Assembly (NCBI GenBank): GCA_019648995.1
Contig: BLXT01001211.1
Coordinates: 953,281-987,691 of the forward strand
DNA length: 34,411 bases
DNA from: Plakobranchus ocellatus
Taxonomy: Eukaryota; Mollusca; Gastropoda; Plakobranchidae
Direction of reading: 5' to 3'
Of the stretch, positions 13,501 through 25,500 are shown piece by piece. A program made the position numbers and the translations under genes. How positions within the stretch are numbered: position 1 is the first letter of the stretch; the number at the start of each line of letters is the position of its first letter. The notes beneath the pieces are model-generated. The model ran no database searches and was not told the DNA's origin. It was given only the letters and a program-made list of their open reading frames with translations.

Positions 13501-16500
13501 CTCTATCAATTTTCTTGGTTGATGGGGTCTGTTGTCCCTGAAGAGATGCTTAGGGTTACAAAACTGTGGCTAAATACATGATTATTATTCTTGTCCTATT
13601 GGATCTCCCTTTAACTTGATTTCCACAGGCCAGGATTTGCACTGATTTTGTGAAAGTACTTTAGCTTTTGTTATACTAATAATCTTAAACCAGTTATCAG
13701 CTCATAAACAACAATCAAGAATTTCTGAAAAAAAAGTGTACGCTGCTGATACTATAGACAAGCAATGTCAGTCTTTACAGATCTTATCAAAGCAATTTAA
13801 CAGATGATTCTCAAACTTATAGTGTTACAAACCCAAGCACTGAAAGACAAAAGTTCTCTTAACCTGAGTACAGCACTTGCCTGTGTATCCAAGTCCCAGA
13901 TTGGTTCTGTAAGGTTGCATGTAATCAGTGGGTGTGCATGCAACAGCTGCACACTGCTCTTTGGCACCATTGCTTTAGCAGACGGCCCCAAACCCTGGAC
14001 ATCAGAATTCTGCCCATCCCCAGCCTTATCTCGCTTCTTATCCATATCCAGGGTCTTTTTCATTTTCCCATGATCACTTGCACCATCCTCTGCTTCCCCA
14101 TCAAAGAGCTGAGACCAGAAGATGTTTTGAGGGAGGTATTTCCGCACGGCACATTTGATTCCTTTGTCTGTTTCAATGAAGGGCACATGGTATTTGTGGT
14201 AAGGAGAGACAGACAGATGAACGCCGTCTAAAGCCCGACGGAACAGCTTGTAGCGAGTCTGTTTGATCTCTTTCAGGGTGCGACTGGCATCTGAGTGGAA
14301 GATGGACTCATCCCTGGTGTTCTGGTAACCTAGCAACGGATCACTGCCGTCTGTAAGCTCAGTTAGTTTGGATGTGCTCGACTGGTTACTTCGCATGCTG
14401 CTGGTCTCGGACACAGCTCTATAGACATAAGTAGAATATTAATTCAAAATGAGAGTTTATTATGTAACAGGATTGCGATTCTCAAAAACTGGAAAAAGCA
14501 AACGTGATTATTGTAACCCATTAAAACATAATTTTTCAATACAGAGATGCGTAAAAGTATTATTTTTATCTAAAATTTTGTGTGGACTATTAGAATACTA
14601 TATTAAAAAGGAGTTTAGACCGATATGAAAAAAGTTACAGGAAACATCTAAGAATTCAAATAATATTGATCCATAATTTTAAGTGTGTAGGCTTGAGCAA
14701 CCTCACATCTGGTAGGGCAGTTGGCTACCACATGAGAGGTCCAAGGTTTGAATTTCAGTCCCAGCCAAGTCAATTTTTCACTGCTCTCAATGTACATCAA
14801 GCACTAAATGAATACCTAGGTCTCTTGTGACTCAGCAAAAGTAAAGACAGTGAGAAAAGCAATGGTAAACTACCTCAGAGTGCCATATGCCTAAAACAAT
14901 CAGAACCCTACTCCTGGTTCCCTAATGCTTGGACAAAACATGGGACTCTCTTTCCTTTTTTATTATATAAGCTTGCCCAAATTTTTAATGTCCGAAAAAT
15001 GGACACTATGCATAACTTGGTTACTGCTGCTAAGCATGAATTTAACAGTATCCGTTACCAAACATACTTCATTACTTTTTCAATTAAAGCATTGTACTGT
15101 TCTTCTCTTATAAAATTTTTTTAATGGTGTATTGCTAGATTGAAGAACAAAACACAAAAAGTCTATTATTGTACACACATTTTTTTTCCATCTTAGAACT
15201 TACTTTCTTACCTCATAATCTTGACTTTAGAATTTATACTAGACAATACTGATGAAGTGGACGATACTGGGGCAAAGTCTGCAAGACTTTGCTTCTGGGA
15301 AAGAGGCAAGCTTCTGTCGACGCCATTAGATGCAGCATCTGCAACACATGTCCCACACCCACTGTCATCATCAATCTTAGATTTGGCATCTGTGTCTGAA
15401 ATCCGTTTACTGAGCTTTTCTTCATCGAGGGAGACCCATCTTCCAACTACCTCTTGTCTGAAGCTTTGAATGCCTGAGGTGCTGTTGGGATTTCTTCTCG
15501 TCATTGCATTCTCAATGTCTTCTTTGGGAGACAAGGAGGATCGCCTAGACACGCAAGGCAGGGCAGATTTTGGAATCAAGCATATGATATTGCCCACCAG
15601 TTTAGGCGTGCCATCCCACAGAGGATCTTCAGCATCAGGTTTGTTCAGGCTGTCTGGGGTGCTCCTCTCTGATCCTACATCTACAGCTTCCGATCTGTCA
15701 CTACCATGTCTGAGTTTTTGCGCTGTGGACACAGATAGGAGCCCTTTGCCCGACAAGCCAATACCAGCCCCAGCCCCACCCTGGTTTGCACTTTCAGATG
15801 ATGTTGAGGAGTTGGCTGTCTTGGTGCTAGCTGGCCCTCTGGATCTATGACCAACACTGGCATTGCCGATACCATCTCTAGAAAACTGCAGCTCAACCAC
15901 ATTGGTTGAGATGGTCTCACATGCATCATCATCACCGTTGGCATCTGAATTATCCAGGTAAAACATGTCCCTGTGGAAAACTTCCCCCACTGAATCATTA
16001 TCTCCACCGAAGTCCTCTTCAGTTGTTTTAATTTCCTCTTTATCCATCCCACTCACGTCATCATTTTGTGCAGCCTCTGCCACTTTGATCGTGGGAACAC
16101 ACTCGGACAGTGGTCTTGAGAGATGGCCCTTACCATCAGTGTCCTCACAACTTCCCTCTTCTGCAGCTGGACCTGCTGTTTTGTCTCCAGCCGCCACCTT
16201 TTCTTCTCTCCTACCGTCCTCTGGCTCTTTTATACCGGCCATCTCCATGGCTTTCCTCCTCTCCTCTCCCTCTAGCAGATTCCCATTGATGGACTCCTCC
16301 AGGTCCTCCTCGTCATTTTCCCCACTCTTTTCCACCATGTAAAAATCTTCGTAGCTTGTCCCCAGCTTTGCATCAGGCTCCTCCTTGTTGGGCAGCTCTT
16401 CAGCCTTAATGCTCCTGCAATTAACAAAAACCCACACCAGTAAATAGTGAGCTGTGCTCTTTTACAATCCATGTATTAGTAAGCAAGTGCAATCAGTGGA

Positions 16501-19500
16501 TGTGATAAATGAGATATTCACAAAAGCGTACTCATGCTTCATATTTGATATCGTAAATGTGACACTTCAGGTAGTCGGAACCATTTTTTAAAAAATGTGG
16601 ACCTTTTTGCTTAAGGTTGAATACTGAGTTTATTGAAAACAATTAAATCTAAATAAATGCAGACTTTGATAGTGAAAACATGTACAATATTAGATTCTTA
16701 ACCCAAAGAACAGGTTAATTAAATATACTTTCAAGAATATGAGTATGCAGATTACACAGGACAAAATCCATTCTATGATTGTACAATTGCCAAACATTGA
16801 TTTAACCATTCAATAAAGATCCTCATGGGTTGACTTATTCATTAAAACTATTAGATGGGACTTTCCACTTCATTGTGATCACTTATAGCAATATGGTAGT
16901 TCTTAATAGTGATACTGAACCCCCCACAGAAATCATTCACACACAAAAAAAAAGTATCCAAGGCAAAAGTATATGAGGAGAAACCAAATCTCACCAGTTA
17001 CAAAGCTGATCTTCTTTCTTGCTGTAGCTATCAGCCCTGTTGATTTTGCTCTCTTCAATTCCAGTGGATGCCTCTAGAGCCTCAAATGGCTGTCCTATTT
17101 CATCAGCACCTGGCTGAGGGAGAGCAAACTCGTCCATGCAAAAGCAGAGTTCCAGCAAAGAGTTATACGCTGTGTACGTCATGAACTTCAGTATTTGTTT
17201 CACCTGAAAAGGAGTATTTCAAAATCATAATTTATGGAAACATTAATGTGCAGTTGTGCACACCTTCACCGTCGAGTTTACAAAAAAATAATGGCATGTT
17301 TCATGGTTGATGTATTTTGTTCACATACCACATTCTTTTATGGTTTAAATCTTTTCTTCTTATCCTTTCTTTTTCCCCCTCTCATGGAACATATTTACAT
17401 TTGTGAGCTTATCGATATGGGTTTCATGAAATATCAAAGCATGAAGCCACATTACCACATGTGCAACAGTCCCACCAAAATAAGCTGAGCAGCATCTCTA
17501 CCCACCTGCTCTCTAATCAAAATCCTAAAACAATGATGCAGACAGAAATTAACGTCAGAGTTACTTTTGGCACACAAAGTCTTTCAAATGTCTGTCAAAA
17601 GTTCTGCCCGTAAGGGAAAGAGCCATTTTTGCCCTTCTAAGTTTTAGAGTTTTCTTTTAAAGTCACTTCTTAAGATCTGCAAATCGACTGACATTTTGTG
17701 CACCTGCTACACATACAATTAATAACTGAACCCCTTACCCTGCGCAGTTCACTGAGAGTTCCACCACTGAGCACTACAGTACATCCAAGGTGTGTGGCAC
17801 ATCCATCAAAGAATGTCAGTGTCTTTGTTTCCTCTTCAACAGGACATGGGGTAAGAACCAAAAAAATAAACAACTAAGTCAACACAAAAGCTTGATAAAA
17901 GACAATATGAATTTTTTATAAAACAATTCAAAGCCCCTTTTTAAACAATGATATCACCGAGAAGAACAAGGAAGATTATATATCATAATTGGTTTATTGA
18001 GGGGTTTTGTATACAGCCAGTCCACAACAGGGTGATCTCAGGCTTTCTAGCCCTTTTTCAGGCCAGAGAGGGTTCATCATCCACTGTCCCACTGACAACC
18101 TCTGACAAATCATGACTGCACTTGTAAGGTATGTCTTGGAGTCCTCAAGAATGTGTCTGAGAGTCAAAATTGTTACAACAAGAAATACACTAGTTTGAAG
18201 AATTTTTTTTTAAAATACAACTGTTTTTATAAAAACGTCTGCAAATATCTTTTAAATACCTATTTTGTTTCGTCTTTCCACTTTTTTTTTTTTTAATATC
18301 TTTGATAATGAGAACTCTCATCAAATAGGTGTGTATTCCTTGAAGTTTGCTTCATTACCAACTTTGCAAATACTATGTTTTGATCATTCAAAATGTCTCC
18401 ACTGACTTTATTCTAGGATCAAACTAATATATCCCCCTTTAGCAGACCAGATACCACATACAATAAGTTGTCTGAGCATTCATCTCAAATTTTAAGATTC
18501 AGTTCAAAATTCACAGATCCTTTTATTCTTTTAATCATCAATGGCAAATAAGACAAATTAAAACTAAGTCTGATCTTCAGGATCTAGAGTGATATATTGT
18601 GAAACCAGCAATGATGAATCAGGCATTATAAAAAGTCTCTTTTGAAGAAAACAAATTTTGAGCTCTCTTTTTGTTTCTTCTTTCAAGAGGATAAAAAGTT
18701 CTCAGCCCAAAATCAACATAGCTCTATACAGTTTTCACCATTGCAAACCTCAGAGAGAGAACTTTCATGATCTTTCAATGGTTCAAAAAGCAAGAGATGC
18801 AATTTCTGACTCATTTGGCCTGTTATTGAGACATGTCGTAGTCAAAAAGAAAACTAAGTTGCTCACTGTTGGGCAGTGTGTAGGTCTGGACCCGGAAGTC
18901 ATGACAGAATCCCATGTTAGGTTTACTGACCAGGCCATCTATTGAGGACACGATGTGTGCCTGTGTGAACCTGGCTAGCCTCTCCATCACACTCTAGGTT
19001 GGAAAGGAGGGAGGTGGGGACGAGGGAGGAAGGTGGGAAAAAAAAAAATGATGAGAAAGCAGTATGATGACTTAATGTGTATTGACGTTCCTTTTCTTTT
19101 TTTATCTTTATTGTTTCACAAGTGGAAAGGTTTGTTTAATAACTTTCATGTTTACAAAGATGTTACATGTTGAAAGATGAAAAATTCAGCAACTCTCAAA
19201 TAGAATGTGTCAATACATACATGTTAGGTTGAGCTTGGTTAAAAAAATGCATAAGAGCCCCCACTCCCCCACCCCCACCAAAAAATATGCATATAAATAC
19301 ACATACATATACAGTTGAATCCCATTACGTCAAACATGGATTCCTCAAAATCACAAATTCATTAACTACTCTGTTTTCTGTGCCAGTTCCTGCTTTGTGC
19401 CTTTACAACTTCCGCTCTGTCATCAAATTGATTCGCTGGCTTAAAAACTGATTCATCAAGCTGATTCATCAAACTCCAATTATACCAAAAACAACCTGGG

Positions 19501-19524
19501 ATTGATAATAAACTTAGCAGATTA

Positions 19525-19599
<75 letters not shown>

Positions 19600-22500
19600 T
19601 ATTCTTCAGTTGTTCCCACCAGTTTCACATTGTAGAGCAGAGTTATCCCAGCCTCCAGGAGAAACTCCTGGGCCAGACGAGACACTGACTTTTCCACAAC
19701 CACAACATTTGGTCTGTAGGCCACCATCTTCATCACGCAGTTACGCATAAATTCTCTTTCCTGAATAAGACAAATAAAAGAGATTTGCAATAAAATGTCC
19801 AGTGTCAACACAAAATACAGTATTTTTGCAGGAAAAAATATCAGCCATGCATGGGAAAACAAGTGCTATTCTCCCCAGAAATTCCCAAGCACAGAAACGT
19901 TTAAAAAGAATTCTAAAACAATAATTAGAAATTGCTAGGCATATGTGATCTTACAAGAATGTATTAATACTTAAGGATTTGAGAATAACAAAAAAAAAAA
20001 AATGAAGAGTAGGAGACAGGTAACTTTAAAAAAAAAAAAAAAAAAAAAAATTATCCACTCACTCAAAATTTTACTTGTTTCAAATTATAACTTACATAGA
20101 TCTATATTATTGGTGATTCAAAGTGACCTCACCAAGGCTTTAAAGAAGACTTTCAATACAACATCATCACCGTCCTGTTATCAGAAATAGTAAACTCATA
20201 ATAGAAGATACCCTAAGGCCTAAGTTTGGCTAAAAGAGGATAGGAGGCTGACTTTTGTCAGCTTCTGTAAGTGCAATCATGAAACAGTGGAAAACCTTTC
20301 AGTCTGATTCTACTGTGATCTCCTTGCCATCTTCTTTCCTCCTCCAGTCCAGGTTGGGCTGGATAGAGAAACTATGCACAGTATTGGATACAGCAAGATG
20401 GACAACAGACGGATGGCTATAATCAAAAATTTTTTGGGCAGGGGAATCAAAGTTGATATTTTCAAATTCTGACTTCAGAATCGGGTTCTTCATTGTGTGG
20501 TTAGATACTAAACACACAATACTTTACTCCTTTTTCTTTTTCATTGATTTCTCTCTCTCTCTCTCTCTGCTCAAACCTACGCTCAGTCTACGCATGCCTA
20601 AACATAAATAATATCTGACCAAAAGCTCTTTTGAATTGGGTGAACAAGCTCAGACTTTTGATTGGTAATTAAAGTCAGCACATAAAAGACTCCTTTTAAT
20701 ATAATTGCAGGCTAAGAGCACAAGATAAGTGTAACCAAAAAAAAAAAGGCCCGCCATTTCATCAAGTCTTCGGCAACTAATGCAAACATCATCTTATGTA
20801 AATACCTGCAATATCTGAGGCTCCAACGATGAGAACTTGTTCTCTACCCGCTGGAATTCGATGGTGCCTCTCAGCAACAGAATGAGAGGATTTGTGATCT
20901 TTGTCTTCATTTTCTTGTGGGCAACATTCTTAGACAAGATCACACCATGGAACAGTGTAGTTTCGTTTTTCTGACCTCCTGGAACCTGTAGACAAAGGTA
21001 AATATATCATGTAGGGAAATTTCCTTATTAGTGTTAAGAGCTAATTAAGGAAGTAAGTAGATTTCAAATAAATTGAATCTTCACTTTAGGCATAAAGGAA
21101 ACACATATATGTGCATCTAGTTTGACAACTGTCTTTAAATTTAAAAACAAGTCAAGTGCTGGCTTGGGCATGGCTAGAATTAAGACAGTGCAATCTGAAT
21201 GTATTGACACTAGAACGACTACAAATAATATGTGGATGCATGAGAAAGTCACAATATCAAAAGCCAGACCTACAGATTTAAAAAAGATTTTTTAGCAATG
21301 GTATCTTGCTCAAGCCATTACGAAGTGTCCTATCTTAGCATTCATTGTCACTTTTTTTAGCTAAAAAATGTTGGGCTCAAGCATATCTGGCAAAAACAGT
21401 AAAATCTAAAAAGCCAATTTCACTGATTCAGATGGGTTTGAAAAAGCATACCTGGCAATAACAGTAAAATCTAAAAAGCCAATTTCACTAGTTTCAGATG
21501 GGTTTGAAAAAGCATGTGAATGTATTCATTTTATAGATAAGATGGAGGAGATAGAGGACAGAGAATCAGACTTAATAAAGAAGATGATATCAGTTTAATG
21601 CATTAAATCAAAATGGCTTGTCTTTCCAACACATGATTTTAAATTTCCAAATCTTACCCAGAAATTCAATATCTGACTACACTTTTTAAAAAAGTATTCT
21701 GGCAAAACTTATTTTTTCACAAAGATGAGAAAAATTGACTTGATAATGGAATCATCAATCAAACAAGATTCATCTTTTACATTCTGAATGCGTAGAGGGA
21801 AAAAAAAAATTATAAAAAGAAACAGACAAATTTACTTAGCCTTACTTTCTTAATATGTACATAATTCCTGATGTCCATATCGTCACCCTCTGAACGGACA
21901 TCTGGCCGCACAAAATGGCTGACCTGATTAAAAAAAAAAAAAGACCCACAAAACATATAAAAAAGCTGTGCAAGTTGCATCATCAATCAAATTCAAGATT
22001 AATAAAAATAAATTCAAACAAATCTCCTAAAATCAGGGCTTAAAACCACAAGAGAAACATATGTCTTTTTATTGCAATATAAGATGGCTTTGTGGTAGGA
22101 GAAATCAGCAAGAAAGGAGTAAAGTTGTGGTTATGTTTACTATTTCAACCCAAATTTCATTCAATGTGTAAAAACAAAAATTGTAATTCAGAGTTTCCAC
22201 CTGAGAATTTTCAAAATGCCTAAATATTATGGTGAGCTGCAATTACTCAAATACTGTATTTCACATTCCATAAGACTGCAACCTGGGGCAGAATTAGCAC
22301 AAAATTCTTTCGCCCACTAAAATAAAATATTTCGAAAGTTTAGTTAACTGGTATATTGAGCACAACTAAAAGAGATGGGGTAAACAGAGCCCTGCTGAGG
22401 GCTGAAGGAATTTCTTACATAAGCAACGAAAAAGACAGCGTCAGGCTTTTGCCACAAGAGTGGCACCCTAAGCACAGTTTACCTGCTGAATCACAGAGGA

Positions 22501-25500
22501 GATAATCGTCTCCCAGCTCAGTAACAACCCATTGTGGCTAAGAAGCTGTCTGGTCAGGATATGCCAAAGCTCTGTGTGGGCTTTTCTGAGAACATTATTA
22601 AGGAATGATTAAATGTACACTCAATAGAACATCATTCAGGAAGAATTAAATATACACTCGATGAATTGTCATCTAGGAATAATTAAATACACACTCAACG
22701 TAAAATATTCAGGAAGAATTAAATATACATTCAATGGAATGTCATTCAGGAATAATTAAATATACACTCGATGAATCGTCATCTAGGAATAATTAAATAC
22801 ACTCAATGTAACATATTCAGGAATAATTAAATATACACTCAATGGAACACCATTCAGGAATAATTACATATACATTTTATCTTTCATGGAGTAGATATAT
22901 TTTCTGTAGCAATCCCACATTTTACATTCAATGGAAATCAAAATTCTGAAGTTAGGAGGTAAACATTAGATACAGAAAGTCTGAAGCATGGCTATAGAAA
23001 ACAGTGCAAATGTGTACCAATCTGAAAAAACCTGTTGAAACTCACCAGCACTATATTTCTTAGGCCCGAGGTCGAACTATGGGCTTCTGATTTATCCTGA
23101 TATTCCCTTTTGAATCTCATAGCTTCAGTGTTCAAATTGAGATATCAGCAAAATATAAGTTCAGAAAGCATATAAATGGATATGGAATAACGTGGAATAA
23201 AAAACCTAATATGATATTTTACAAGTTATGAAGGATTTTCTCCAGTTGCCACACAAATAGTTGATGTCATGTAGACCCATAGCTCAACCCTTTTTGGTGG
23301 GAATGTTACACATTTATCACTTATTATATAAAGAATTATTTCATCAAAGTATTAGGTGATTGATTTCATGCTCTGAGTCAGTTCACATAAAAAAATTATT
23401 AAAGAAAATACGACTGACTTGAGCCTCTCGTATGCCAGTTTCTCCCCATTTTCTTCTCTCAACTGATCAACGTTTCTCCAGCCAGTAGGGCAAGTGACCG
23501 AAGTAGCTGCCTGAGATCTGCCAAGGAAAACAGCACCTGCCAAAAACACAAAAGTTATCATTCATGAGTGAAACAGAGTAAATCTGACCGCAGGTGAAAT
23601 GCTTTTCAAGGAGAAAAGAATAAGTTAACAGAATCTCATGAAAATGGAAATTCTGACTGGGGCTAAATGTGACCGATGTGAAATAATTAAATGTGTCTTT
23701 AAAACCAGTCCAAAAGTGTCCGCAGTTGCATTTTGATTTTTGGAACCATCGAGCAAGCCGAAAACTTCTTTCTATGAGATTCACTATTGCGAACACTATA
23801 GATCTATATTAATCCAAGATTTGGGTTTTTTATTTTTATTATGTTTTTATTTGGATAGAAGGACTTAAAATAAAGAAGAAAAAAAATTTCTTTTTATGAA
23901 AAAATTAGTATGAAACATCTGACTCATTAAAAAATGTTTCAAGACAAAGTCTATCATACTGCAGTTTATAGATATAGATAGTTTGCAGCTGCAAAATAAT
24001 AATTTCAAAGGCTATTAATTTAAGGATATTAATATTGCTTGGAAGGCTTCTTCGAAGTGGAGTTAATTGCATAGTCTTAATTTGAAAAACTTAGTCATTA
24101 ATTTGAAAATACAGTAAACAAACAACAACAACAACAATTTCAATTAAATTTGAAATCTGCTTGCAGATTTTCATGTTGCATCTCAAAATATACACATTTG
24201 TCATTGAATTCACTTTGTCTGCCTTTTTATGTGCTAGGGGATGAAGCTTCAGAATAGCTTCACAAGGCAATACTTCCTTAACTCTTCTTCACCACCCCCT
24301 CTTTCATGAAAAATCATTGAGTAAACTTGTAGTACTGATGGCAACACATCTATACAGTTAGAGTAAGTTCACCTTGAACGGAATTACATGTCATCTGTTG
24401 CAAATTTGCAAATATATGAATAAATTTTGGAATGAGCTTTTCATGTCCATCAGAAAAATTAAAAAAAAAACAATGAAAGACTTACTTGCTCAATTTCTCC
24501 TACCAAAATTAAGAATAAATAATCAGTCTTAATTGATAACCTAAAGTGTTTAAATTCCTTTTGCAAATGAGAATGTGAATGAAATACATTTACTTGCAGG
24601 CTTATAAATTCCTTCACTGATTTTGAAATCTAATGCACATAGAGCACTTTTTCACTGCAGATAAGCGCTATTTAAGTTCCACATACCAGTATTATTATTT
24701 AGCTCAGTAATATTTAGATTTTTTTCTTTCAACAAGCATAGTTTTATACCACAAAAGCTCAAATAATGTAACAAGCTGTGTATGAAAGCCAGACAAAAAA
24801 AAAAAAAAAACAGGGGTTGCGAAAAAAGAAATTCAAATGCATCAAAGTACATGTGGCTTTTTTTTGTCATCGCCATAAAGATCTCGCTTCATGGGTTAAT
24901 TCTTTCCAAAAGGAACTATTAATCATATATAAATATAGCAGATCACTTTATTTGAGGAATCAAAGATAGAAATATTTTTGTGTACATTTGGATTTATCCC
25001 ACCGAGAGACTACTACGATTAACACCACCGGCTTCAGGAAACCATCAGTATGTCCAACTGCCAGTTAAGAAACCAAGCACTTGTAATTCAATTGGAACTA
25101 ATACAATTTTATATCACATGATGAAAAATCTACAACCTTGGTCCTATATGATCCTACCTTACCTTTTAGAAAATCCTCCCCTAAACCATGTACAGATGGA
25201 TCCTGCCTGGGCAATGGTTCCTCTGTGTCTCTAGAAACCAGGTTGTTCACTGAAAAAAAAAAAAAAAACCAGTCATTTTCAAACCACTAGGTTAAAAAAT
25301 TCTCAAATAAAATTTCCCTCTGCTAGATGATAAATCTGAATACCAATAAAAGTCAGAGCTGTCAGATTCCGCTATTTTGAGTCCTCCACTTGCAAATCAA
25401 CCTTGTGTAAATTGTCAATGCCATATTTAACTAATATTTTTGCAATGGTATTGGATCTGCCTGTGTAAAAGTTATCGAAGTTATTTTTCACCAATGTCAT

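Noticed and set aside
15470..16342. Two plus-strand ORFs of about 125 codons over exon 19
   Set aside because: Shadows of the 400-codon minus-strand frame, which joins exons 18 and 20 in phase.
19500..19620. Tyr-Ile repeat protein segment read through from exon 15
   Set aside because: It is the translated AT microsatellite in intron 15, beyond the donor.
22621..22875. CRISPR-like array
   Set aside because: Units are contiguous without unique spacers, and the window is an animal gene. It is a minisatellite.
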